Shown: positions 1-8,564 of the stretch, one piece after another
How positions within the stretch are numbered: position 1 is the stretch's first letter
How the letters are laid out: every line of letters begins with the position of its first letter
Origin: an uncultured Burkholderiales bacterium
Lineage (GTDB): Bacteria; Pseudomonadota; Gammaproteobacteria; Burkholderiales; Burkholderiaceae_C
Reading direction: 5' to 3'
Length of the DNA stretch: 38,207 bases
NCBI GenBank assembly: GCA_937873395.1
Contig: CALMYH010000181.1
Location: 1 to 38,207 of the forward strand
Position numbers and translations under genes: made by a program
The notes under the pieces: generated by a model
Told to the model about the DNA's origin: nothing
Databases searched by the model: none
Seen by the model: only the letters and a program-made list of their open reading frames with translations

Positions 1-3000
1 AAGGGCACGCTGTTCCTGTTCGACGAGCCGACCACCGGCCTGCATTTCGACGATATCGCCAAGCTGATGCGTTCGCTGCGCAAGCTGCTGGAGGCGGGCC
101 ATTCGCTGATCGTGATCGAACACAACCTGGACGTGGTCCGGTCGGCCGACTGGCTGATCGACCTGGGACCCGAAGGGGGGGCGGGTGGCGGGCGGGTGGT
201 GGTCGAAGGGCCACCCGAAGAGGTGCGCGAACACCCCACCAGCCACACCGCCAAAGCGCTGCGTGACTACGCCAGCGCCATGGACAAGGTGCATGCCGTG
301 AGCGAGGCCACGCCGCCGCCGTACCTGGCGCGCAGCCGCCGGACCCATGAGCCGGGCGACGAAGCGATCCGCATCGTCCATGCCAAGGAACACAACCTCA
401 AGAACCTGAGCGTGGACATCCCGCGCGGCAAGTTCAACGTGATTTCGGGGGTCAGCGGCTCCGGCAAGAGCACGCTGGCGTTCGACATCCTGTTCAACGA
501 AGGCCAGCGGCGCTACCTGGAGAGCCTCAATGCCTATGCGCGCAGCATCGTGCAGCCTGCGGGCCGGCCCGAGGTCGATGCGGTCTATGGCATTCCACCC
601 ACCGTGGCCATCGAGCAGCGCCTCTCGCGCGGCGGGCGCAAGTCCACCGTCGGCACCACCACCGAGGTCTGGCATTTCCTGCGCCTGCTGTATGTGAAGC
701 TGGGCACCCAGCACTGCGTGCACGACGGCGCGGCCGTGATGCCGCAGAGTCCGGACAGCATCGTCGCCGCCATTCTGCGGCGCTACCGTGGCCACCACAT
801 CGGGCTGCTGGCGCCGCTGGTGGTCAATCGCAAGGGGGTCTACACCGAGCTGGCCGACTGGGCGCGGCCGCGAGGCTACACGCACTTGCGCGTCGATGGC
901 GAGTTTTTGCCGACCGCCGGCTTCCCGCGCATTGACCGCTTCAAGGAGCACACCATCGAGCTGCCGGTGGCCGACGGCGTGGTCGACCCGGCCAACGAAC
1001 CCTGGCTGCGCACCCAGCTGACGAAGGCGCTCGAGCTGGGCAAGGGGACGGTGCATCTGCTGGACAACCTGGACGGGCTGGCGAGCGCGCTGGCCGAAGG
1101 GCGGTCCACGGCCAGCCTGGGCCAGCTGGAGGTGTTTTCCACCACCCGGGCCTGCCCGGTCTGCGGCACCAGCTATCCGGAGCTCGATCCGCGCCTGTTC
1201 TCCTACAACAGCAAGCACGGCTGGTGCCCCGACTGCGTGGGCACCGGCGTGAAACTCTCGCGCGAGCAGCGCAAGGCGCTGGACGATTCGGTGCGGGACG
1301 ACAAGGAGCGCGGCCGTGAGCAGAGCTTTGCCGAACCCGAGGTCGAGGATCTGGCCGACGAGGCCTGCCCGAGCTGCGAGGGCACGCGTCTGAACGCGCA
1401 GGCGCGGGCGGTGCGCTTCGGTGGCATGGGCATCACCGACATCGCGCGGCTGTCGGTGAGTGAAGTGCGGCAGAAGATCCGGGTCATGATGGCCGAAGGG
1501 GGTTTGAGCAGCAGAGAGGCCGACATCGCGCGCGACCTGCTGCCGGAAATTGAAAGCCGTCTGGCCTTCCTCGAAGAAGTGGGCCTGAGTTACCTGACGC
1601 TGGACCGTGGAGCGCCCACGCTCAGCGGTGGCGAAGCACAGCGCATCCGTCTGGCTGCCCAGCTCGGCTCCAACCTGCAGGGCGTGTGTTACGTGCTGGA
1701 CGAGCCGACCATCGGCCTGCACCCGCGCGACAACCAGATCCTGCTGGATGCGCTGCACAAGCTGGGCGACATGGGCAACACCCTGGTGGTGGTGGAGCAC
1801 GACGAGGACACCATCCGCCGCGCCGACCACATCATCGACATCGGGCCCAGCGCCGGCAAACGCGGCGGCCGCGTGGTGGCGCAGGGCACGGTGGCCGACC
1901 TGTCGGCCAGTGAGGAGTCCCTGACCGGTCGCTACCTGCTGCACGCCATGAAGCACCCGCTGCAAGCGCGCCGGGCCGTCACAGCAGAAACCGAGCAGAT
2001 GGAACTGCGCGGCGCCACCCTGCACAATCTCCAGCAGGTGGATGTGGCCGTGCCGCTCAAGCGCCTGGTGGTCGTGACCGGCGTCAGCGGTTCCGGCAAA
2101 TCCACCCTGGCGCGCGACGTGCTGCTCACCAACGTGGCGGAAGCGGTTTCCATGCGCAGCACCTTCGCGGGCCGCCAGGCCTGGGACAACGAGGGCGCGC
2201 GCCCCGCCTGGACCGGCTGCAGCAAGCTGCTGGGCACCGAACCGGTGGACCGGGTGCTCGAAGTGGACCAGACGCCCATCGGCAAGACCCCGCGCAGTTG
2301 CCCGGCCACCTACATCGGCTTCTGGGACACGGTGCGCAAGCTGTTCGCCGACACGCTGGAGGCCAAAGCGCGCGGCTACGGGCCGGGGCGCTTTTCCTTC
2401 AACACCGGCGAAGGCCGCTGCCCGGCCTGCGAAGGACAGGGCCTGCGCACCATCGAGATGAGTTTCCTGCCCGACGTGAAGGTGCCCTGCGAGGTCTGCC
2501 ACGGCGCGCGCTTCAACCCCGAGACCCTGGCCGTCACCTGGAAGGGCAGGAACATCGGCGAGGTGCTGCAGATGGCGGTGGACGAGGCGGTCGAGTTCTT
2601 CGCCAGCATGCCCGCCATCAGCCACCCGCTGCAACTGCTCAAGGACGTGGGGCTGGGCTACCTCACCCTGGGCCAGCCGTCACCGACCTTGAGTGGCGGC
2701 GAGGCGCAGCGCATCAAGCTGGTGACGGAACTCAGCAAAGTTCGGGATGATGTCGGAAGACGCGGCCAGAAGGCGCCGCACACGCTGTACGTGCTGGACG
2801 AACCCACGGTGGGCCTGCACATGGCCGACGTGGAGAAACTCATCCGTGTGCTGCACCGGCTGGTGGACGGCGGCCACAGCGTGGTCGTCATCGAGCACGA
2901 CCTGGACGTGATGGCCGAAGCCGACTGGATCATCGATCTGGGGCCCGAGGGCGGATCGGGCGGCGGCCGCGTCGTGGCAGCGGCCACGCCGGAGGAGGTC

Positions 3001-3054
3001 GTTCGGCTGGGCACGCACACGGGCAGAGTGCTGGCACCGGTGTTGAACCGCTGA
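1..3054 (+). CDS. uvrA: Tandem (double-length) UvrA, 3' part
   Basis: UvrA is the damage-sensing ABC ATPase of nucleotide excision repair, which loads UvrB at DNA lesions. The reading frame is open from base 1, so the start lies outside the window; 1017 residues are visible. Codons 1-90 are the end of one UvrA unit (Walker B FLFDEPTTGLH, then the IEHN switch). A linker of about 35 residues follows, and then a complete second UvrA unit: Walker A GVSGSGKST (codons 150-158), a Cys-x2-Cys insertion domain, signature LSGGEAQR (from 541), Walker B D567/E568, second Walker A (694-701), a zinc finger with C807/C810 and C830/C833, second signature (from 897) and Walker B D933/E934. The protein is therefore two UvrA units fused head to tail, expected at about 1900 residues. 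Such fused UvrAs are known in proteobacteria alongside a normal uvrA. Whether it acts in repair or as an accessory paralogue is not shown by the sequence. Confidence 0.93.
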   Translation, partial: KGTLFLFDEPTTGLHFDDIAKLMRSLRKLLEAGHSLIVIEHNLDVVRSADWLIDLGPEGGAGGGRVVVEGPPEEVREHPTSHTAKALRDYASAMDKVHAVSEATPPPYLARSRRTHEPGDEAIRIVHAKEHNLKNLSVDIPRGKFNVISGVSGSGKSTLAFDILFNEGQRRYLESLNAYARSIVQPAGRPEVDAVYGIPPTVAIEQRLSRGGRKSTVGTTTEVWHFLRLLYVKLGTQHCVHDGAAVMPQSPDSIVAAILRRYRGHHIGLLAPLVVNRKGVYTELADWARPRGYTHLRVDGEFLPTAGFPRIDRFKEHTIELPVADGVVDPANEPWLRTQLTKALELGKGTVHLLDNLDGLASALAEGRSTASLGQLEVFSTTRACPVCGTSYPELDPRLFSYNSKHGWCPDCVGTGVKLSREQRKALDDSVRDDKERGREQSFAEPEVEDLADEACPSCEGTRLNAQARAVRFGGMGITDIARLSVSEVRQKIRVMMAEGGLSSREADIARDLLPEIESRLAFLEEVGLSYLTLDRGAPTLSGGEAQRIRLAAQLGSNLQGVCYVLDEPTIGLHPRDNQILLDALHKLGDMGNTLVVVEHDEDTIRRADHIIDIGPSAGKRGGRVVAQGTVADLSASEESLTGRYLLHAMKHPLQARRAVTAETEQMELRGATLHNLQQVDVAVPLKRLVVVTGVSGSGKSTLARDVLLTNVAEAVSMRSTFAGRQAWDNEGARPAWTGCSKLLGTEPVDRVLEVDQTPIGKTPRSCPATYIGFWDTVRKLFADTLEAKARGYGPGRFSFNTGEGRCPACEGQGLRTIEMSFLPDVKVPCEVCHGARFNPETLAVTWKGRNIGEVLQMAVDEAVEFFASMPAISHPLQLLKDVGLGYLTLGQPSPTLSGGEAQRIKLVTELSKVRDDVGRRGQKAPHTLYVLDEPTVGLHMADVEKLIRVLHRLVDGGHSVVVIEHDLDVMAEADWIIDLGPEGGSGGGRVVAAATPEEVVRLGTHTGRVLAPVLNR

Positions 3055-3084
3055 GGCTTGCCGGGCACATAGCGTCACGCCAAG

Positions 3085-3444
3085 GTGCAACAACAGATCA
3101 TCCACATCCACCCGCACGCGCCGCCCAAGCCGGTGCCGGGCGCCCCATGCAATGGCTGTGGGGTCTGTTGCCTGGCCGAACCATGTCCGCTGGGCATCCT
3201 GCTTTCGCGCCGCAGACGGGGTGCCTGCGTGGCGCTGCGCTGGGACGACGGCGCGGGCCTGTACCGATGCGGAGCCCTCGGCGATCCGGTTTCCGTGCTT
3301 GGCCCGCGCCACGCCTGGGCGGCGGCTGTGCTTCGATGGCTCGCCAGACGCTGGATCGGGGTGGGGATCGGCTGCGATGCGAGCCTGCAGGTCACCGGTC
3401 TGCCTGAGGAGCAGGGCAAGGGCCGGACAGGCAGCGGGCGCTGA
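3085..3444 (+). CDS. Small cysteine-cluster protein (YkgJ-like), function unknown
   Basis: A 119-residue protein with a GTG start 30 bases after the UvrA stop, on the same strand. The N-terminal third carries the dense cluster C22-x2-C25-x2-C28-C29-x4-C34, followed by C48, C62 and C97, a pattern that resembles the CxxCxxCC proteins annotated as YkgJ-type zinc or iron-sulfur proteins. Residues 38-46 are arginine-rich, and residues 75-95 form an amphipathic or weakly hydrophobic stretch. There is no signal peptide. No strong Shine-Dalgarno sequence precedes the GTG, so translation may depend on the upstream gene. The cluster probably binds a metal, but its role is unknown. It is too small to be a ferredoxin with two classical 4Fe-4S motifs. 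Confidence 0.7.
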   Translation: MQQQIIHIHPHAPPKPVPGAPCNGCGVCCLAEPCPLGILLSRRRRGACVALRWDDGAGLYRCGALGDPVSVLGPRHAWAAAVLRWLARRWIGVGIGCDASLQVTGLPEEQGKGRTGSGR

Positions 3445-3458
3445 AGGGCATCACCCAG

Positions 3459-3851
3459 TCAGCGCCACCACAGGAAGGCCAGCGCTGCTGCACCAGCGAC
3501 CGCAGCCACCAGCAGCATGCGGGTGCGCAATCGCAGCACATCCACCGCAGCCACCAGACGGGCGTTCTGCTCGGCCAGCTCGGCCACGGTCTGCGTCAAC
3601 TGGTCCTGCGCCTGCAGCAGCGTGTCGATGCGCTGGTGTGCCGCATCGAGCCGTGCCTGCAACTGTTGCGCAGTCAGCGCAGTCACGTCCGATGCCGACG
3701 CAGGGGCGGCGGACGACGTGTCGCCGCCGGACTGTCGCTGCTCACGCTGGCGATCCACCATCTTGCGGGCCGCATGGAGCACTTTCGGTGCGTGTTCGAT
3801 GACGTCGCCCCAGGGGATCACCTTCAGGGCCAGCAGCCAGGGGCTGGGCAT
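3459..3851 (-). CDS. Coiled-coil, C-terminally anchored membrane protein, unknown
   Basis: A 130-residue protein that I do not recognise as a named family. The ATG at 3851 was chosen over a longer open frame because AAAGGAGA sits at ideal spacing before it. Residues 1-40 are a mixed helix rich in basic residues, 41-55 a Ser/Ala/Gly linker, 57-108 a predicted coiled coil (repeated Leu/Gln/Ala heptads), and 112-128 a single hydrophobic helix ending in WWR. This is the architecture of a tail-anchored inner-membrane protein with a cytoplasmic coiled coil. It converges with the cysteine-cluster gene (14 bases apart) and lies downstream of the MFS gene on the same strand, 124 bases away. That gap contains a GC hairpin (3909-3924) but no convincing terminator. 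Confidence 0.72.
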   Translation of the reverse strand: MPSPWLLALKVIPWGDVIEHAPKVLHAARKMVDRQREQRQSGGDTSSAAPASASDVTALTAQQLQARLDAAHQRIDTLLQAQDQLTQTVAELAEQNARLVAAVDVLRLRTRMLLVAAVAGAAALAFLWWR

Positions 3852-3975
3852 GGGCTCTCCTTTCCAAGTTGCACTCTTCATCTTCAAGCTTAACGCCAAA
3901 ACCGGGTCGGGCCGGCAAAGGCCCCACCTGGCCCTCCACGGGTCGGTTGCCAAGGGGGGCTCAAGTGCGGGCCGG

Positions 3976-5199
3976 TCAGGCAGGGCTGCGCCGCAGCAGC
4001 CAGACACCCAGCAGGGCGGTGAACACCAGCAACGCCGGGAAGCCCAGCGTGGGGGACCACTGCAGGGCGGCGGCACCCAGGGCCGGCGCCATCACACCCC
4101 CTGCGGTGTAGGACAGCACCAGCACCGCAGTGCCGTTGACCAGGGCCAACCCCTGCTCGCGCGAGCCGATGTCGATCATGGCCAGGGTGTAGAGGCAGCC
4201 TCCGGCGCCCCCCCAGACAAAAGCGACCGGAGCGGCCAGCCAGGGCATGCCAGAAACCAGAGGAATGAGCAACGTGGCCAACAAGGTCAACACGGCGCAG
4301 ACTCGCATCAGGGTCAGGCGCGATCGGGCCCCGTCGCCCCATCGGCGCTGCGGGTGGTGGGCCATCCGGTCGGCCAGCATGCCGGCGGGCAGCATCATCA
4401 GGGCGCTGCCGAAGCCGCTCGCCGCCACCAGCAGGGCGGCGGCGGTCGCGCCAAGGCCCAGGGCGAGGCCGTACAGGGGCAGCATGGCGGTGATGCCGCT
4501 TTCAAACACGCCGCCAATGAAACCGACCGCCATCACCAGCGGATGCGCCCGCAGCGCCTGCCACACCCCCGCCCAACCGACGCGGGTCTCGTGCTGGTCG
4601 GTGGCCTGGGGAAGCGGGGGAATGGCCAGGCTCCACAGCAGGCCCACCAGCAGCAACACGAACGCCACCCAGAGCGCCAGGCGGTTGCCGGTGCCCATCC
4701 AGGCCAGCAGGGCCGGCCCCAGCACGAAGGTGGCCCCGACCATGGTCTCGAACAGCCCGACATACCGACCGCGCTGGCCAGGGGGTGCCAGTTCGGCCAC
4801 GATGGCCTCGGCCAGCACCCAGCGCAGGCCACCGGCCATGCCTGCCACCAGGTAGAGCACGAACCACAGCGGTAACCAGCTGCTCAGGCCAAAGCCTGCG
4901 CAGGTGACCACCGGCACCGCGGCCGAGAGCCACAGCGTGGGGCGCCGGCCCAGGCGCTGCGTCAGTGCAGAGGCCATTGGCGTGACCAGGAAGATGCCCA
5001 GCCAGACCGTGGCGGCGAACAGGCCGGCCACCGCGGTCGACTGGCCACCATCTTTGAGGCGCAACAGCAGCAGCGGGCCCAGCATGAACACGCCCACCAA
5101 CTCGAAGAAGGTGGCGCAGAAGATCGCGACCAGACCCCGCGTGGCGTGGGGTGGCCGTGGACCGGGCCGGATCACGGGCGGCAGGGGGTGCTCACTCAT
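3976..5199 (-). CDS. MFS transporter
   Basis: A 407-residue major facilitator superfamily permease with about 12 hydrophobic helices. After a short proline-rich N-terminus, TM1 spans about residues 23-48. The loop between TM2 and TM3 carries the degenerate MFS signature LTQRLGRRPT. A charged central cytoplasmic loop (ATDQHETRVGW) separates the two six-helix halves. Substrate cannot be read from the sequence; drug or sugar efflux is usual for this branch. Its ATG overlaps the stop of the upstream HAD phosphatase gene (ATGA, 5196-5199), and there is no good Shine-Dalgarno sequence, so translation is probably coupled to that gene. This suggests that the two products are needed together. Confidence 0.88.
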   Translation of the reverse strand: MSEHPLPPVIRPGPRPPHATRGLVAIFCATFFELVGVFMLGPLLLLRLKDGGQSTAVAGLFAATVWLGIFLVTPMASALTQRLGRRPTLWLSAAVPVVTCAGFGLSSWLPLWFVLYLVAGMAGGLRWVLAEAIVAELAPPGQRGRYVGLFETMVGATFVLGPALLAWMGTGNRLALWVAFVLLLVGLLWSLAIPPLPQATDQHETRVGWAGVWQALRAHPLVMAVGFIGGVFESGITAMLPLYGLALGLGATAAALLVAASGFGSALMMLPAGMLADRMAHHPQRRWGDGARSRLTLMRVCAVLTLLATLLIPLVSGMPWLAAPVAFVWGGAGGCLYTLAMIDIGSREQGLALVNGTAVLVLSYTAGGVMAPALGAAALQWSPTLGFPALLVFTALLGVWLLRRSPA

Positions 5200-5984
5200 C
5201 GGGCGGCGAGCAGGGCGTCCGCCAGCTCGGAAAAACCGGCGCCCCGCTCACTGGGGGTCACATAGCGGGGCGCATGGCTCAGCGCACCGGCAAAACGGGC
5301 GATGTTGGCCACCCCCACGCTGTGCGGGCAATGGGCGAACATCACCGCATCGTTGGTCGAATCGCCCACGTACACCCAGTGGTCCAGCTCGGCATCCAGG
5401 TCGATGCCACGCTGGCGCCGCAGGATCCAGCGGGCCCCGGCCAGCTTGTCGTGATCGCCGATCCAGCCGTTGATGTGGATGGAGCTGACCGTCGCGCGCA
5501 GGCCGCCCGCTCGCATCACACGCAACACGGCATCGATCTGCGTGGCATCGAGGTGGTGGAACTCGCTGTGGTCGATGGCGATGTCGGTCTCGCGGCCAGG
5601 GCTGTCATCGGCCAGGTGGGCGCCCGGTACGCGGGCCAGCACCTCCTGGGACACCGCTTGCAGGCGCCGGGCATTGAGCGCACGTGTGCTGGCGTCCTGC
5701 AGCCAGTCCTTGCCCAGGCGACCGTCGCGCTGGCGCCACAGCGCCACAGCCCCGTTCTCGGCCACGATGGCCTCCAGCGGCCAGTCCAGCGCGAAGGGTT
5801 CGCTCCAGCCGGCCGGCCGGCCGGTCACGGCGAAAACCGGCAGACCCGCTTCGCGCAGCCGCGACAGGGCGGCCCGGGCCACGGGCGCCAGCGTCCCCTC
5901 GGTGGTCAGGGTGTCGTCGATGTCGGTCAGCACACCGCGGATGCGCGCGCGTTCGGCCAGCGGCCATTGGTCCAGGGGTTTCAT
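5196..5984 (-). CDS. HAD-IIB family phosphatase
   Basis: A 262-residue haloacid-dehalogenase hydrolase of the IIB (Cof / sugar phosphatase) class. Motif I is DIDDT with nucleophile D21 and acid/base D23. Motif II is the Thr of TGRP (54-57), the conserved Lys is probably K180 in GDHDK, and motif IV is GDSTND (207-212). The IIB cap lies between motifs II and IV. Members of the class act on sugar phosphates (sucrose-phosphate, mannosyl- or glucosyl-3-phosphoglycerate) or on phosphomannose; the substrate here is not determined. The ATG at 5984 gives the usual family N-terminus. A TTG at 6008, preceded by AGGCGG, would add eight residues and cannot be excluded. It forms an ATGA-overlapping pair with the MFS gene. 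Confidence 0.85.
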   Translation of the reverse strand: MKPLDQWPLAERARIRGVLTDIDDTLTTEGTLAPVARAALSRLREAGLPVFAVTGRPAGWSEPFALDWPLEAIVAENGAVALWRQRDGRLGKDWLQDASTRALNARRLQAVSQEVLARVPGAHLADDSPGRETDIAIDHSEFHHLDATQIDAVLRVMRAGGLRATVSSIHINGWIGDHDKLAGARWILRRQRGIDLDAELDHWVYVGDSTNDAVMFAHCPHSVGVANIARFAGALSHAPRYVTPSERGAGFSELADALLAAR

Positions 5985-6068
5985 GATCGAGGCGGCAGTG
6001 TCGCACAAGGCCGCCTGTCGAGCTGTCCCGACAAGACCCTCAATCCCACCCCGCCATGGCCGATAGGC

Positions 6069-6098
6069 TTGGGGTGTCGCTGGCCCTTGGGCTAGAAT
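6069..6098 (+). promoter_or_regulatory. ahcY promoter (sigma-70 type)
   Basis: TTGGGG (6069-6074) and TAGAAT (6093-6098) are separated by 18 bases. The expected transcription start, about 6104-6108, falls where the SAH riboswitch begins, which supports the call. Confidence 0.72.
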
Positions 6099-6107
6099 CC
6101 GTCACAT

Positions 6108-6190
6108 CCGAGGAGCGTTGCAGCGCCCCCATCGCATTCCATGCGGCCGCGGGGCGTGAGGCTCGGACCCATCATCGCAACGACGCTCAT
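6108..6190 (+). promoter_or_regulatory. SAH riboswitch (S-adenosylhomocysteine aptamer)
   Basis: The conserved core CCGAGGAGCGTTGCA opens at 6108. CCGAG (6108-6112) pairs with CTCGG (6162-6166) to form P1. The 3' strand CAACGACGCTCAT (6178-6190) can pair GAGCG (6113-6117) with CGCTC to form the pseudoknot typical of the class. Internal hairpin material lies at 6118-6160. The SAH riboswitch senses the product inhibitor of methyltransferases and turns on S-adenosylhomocysteine hydrolase. Its position directly 5' of ahcY is diagnostic. The fold was assigned by eye and no covariance search was run. Confidence 0.9.
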
Positions 6191-6239
6191 CCACTGATCC
6201 AGTGTGGTGAGCCCGTATCCCCCTGTCAGTGGTTTTCTC
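6191..6239 (+). terminator. Candidate riboswitch expression platform (terminator/anti-terminator)
   Basis: CCACTGA (6191-6197) can pair with TCAGTGG (6226-6232), which is followed directly by TTTT, giving a terminator-like hairpin with a large loop. The same CACTG (6192-6196) can instead pair with CAGTG (6200-6204) in a small hairpin. The two structures exclude each other. The element starts immediately after the aptamer and ends 27 bases before the ahcY start. Confidence 0.5.
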
Positions 6240-6265
6240 GAAACGTCGCTTTTGGAGCAAAACCT

Positions 6266-7699
<1,434 letters not shown>

Positions 7700-7707
7700 T
7701 GCTCTCC

Positions 7708-7777
7708 CGCGCCGCCTGCGGCGTCACCCCCGAGGGGGCGGCGCTGGCGGCCCGGCAAAGCCGGTTCCGCGGCGCCC
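7708..7777. repeat. Hairpin-rich intergenic element, possible dispersed repeat
   Basis: Three consecutive stem-loops fill the ahcY-tlyA gap: CGCCGC/GCGGCG (7710-7723), CCCCC/GGGGG (7727-7738) and CCGGC/GCCGG (7752-7764). The last is nested in an outer stem, GGCGC (7740-7744) with GCGCC (7772-7776) plus GCGG with CCGC. From memory, similar GGCGCTGGCGG...CCGCGGCGCC elements recur between genes in Comamonadaceae. Only one copy is present in this window, so repeat status is inferred. It could act as a transcript stabiliser or a weak terminator. Confidence 0.5.
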
Positions 7778-7790
7778 TTGATCTTGTCTG

Positions 7791-8564
7791 TTGCACACCA
7801 CCTTGCGTGCTGACCAACTTCTTGTCGACCGCGGTCTGGCCGCGTCGCGCTCGCAGGCCCAGCGGCTGATTGCTGCGGGTGTGCGCTGGCGGCTGCCGGG
7901 CGGCGACTGGAAGCTTGTCACAAAGAATGGCGAGGAACTGCGCGAGACGGTGGATCTGGCGCTGCAGGACACGGCCGAGACCCGGTTCGTGTCGCGCGGT
8001 GGTCTCAAGCTCGACGGCGCGCTGCAGCGCTGCGGTATCGATGTGACCGGGCTGCGCTGCCTCGATGTGGGGCAGAGCAGCGGGGGGTTCACCGACTGCC
8101 TGCTGCAGCGGGGTGCCGCTCGGGTGGTGGGCGTGGACGTGGGACAGGGGCAACTGCATCCGCGGCTGCGCAGCGACTCGCGTGTGGTCTGCATCGAGAA
8201 GTGCAACGCGCGCGAGCTGGCAGCGCATCAACTGGTGGACGCAGCGGGTGAAGCGGCGTCGGCGCCGTTCGACCTGATCGTCGGAGACCTGTCCTTCATC
8301 TCGCAGACGCTGGTGTGGCCGGCCCTCGTGCCGCTGCTCAGGCCTACCGGCCAGTTGCTGATGCTGGTCAAGCCGCAGTTCGAACTGCAGCCCGAACACA
8401 TCGGCAAGGGCGGGCTGGTGAAAGACGCCGCGAGCCACGCGCTCGTGCAGCAGCGCATCGCACAGGCCTGCGACAGCAACGGCCTGCGTCTGCGCGACTA
8501 TTTTGAAAGTGCCATCACCGGCGGTGACGGCAACCGGGAGTTTTTTGTATGGGCTTGCCCCTGA
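7791..8564 (+). CDS. tlyA: TlyA-family rRNA 2'-O-methyltransferase
   Basis: A 257-residue protein with an N-terminal S4 RNA-binding domain (about residues 5-60, LRADQLLVDRGLAASRSQAQ) and an FtsJ-type Rossmann methyltransferase domain. The SAM-binding motif is LDVGQSSGGFTDCLLQ, with Gln where Ala is more usual. The catalytic-region motifs are IVGDLSFIS and MLVKPQFE. TlyA proteins methylate ribose of rRNA cytidines (C1920 in 23S, and C1409 in 16S for long-form TlyA), and some were first named haemolysins. The start is uncertain: TTG at 7791 is used here, but TTG at 7803 (giving MRADQ) is equally plausible, and neither has a strong Shine-Dalgarno sequence. Its last 16 bases overlap metF, so the two are cotranscribed. 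Confidence 0.88.
   Translation: MHTTLRADQLLVDRGLAASRSQAQRLIAAGVRWRLPGGDWKLVTKNGEELRETVDLALQDTAETRFVSRGGLKLDGALQRCGIDVTGLRCLDVGQSSGGFTDCLLQRGAARVVGVDVGQGQLHPRLRSDSRVVCIEKCNARELAAHQLVDAAGEAASAPFDLIVGDLSFISQTLVWPALVPLLRPTGQLLMLVKPQFELQPEHIGKGGLVKDAASHALVQQRIAQACDSNGLRLRDYFESAITGGDGNREFFVWACP

Noticed and set aside
3909-3924. GGGCC/GGCCC hairpin downstream of the MFS gene as a terminator
   Set aside because: It has a short stem and no U-tract on the minus strand.
6056-6265. An upstream extension of ahcY
   Set aside because: It passes through the promoter and SAH riboswitch. The ATG at 6266 has a proper ribosome site and family N-terminus.
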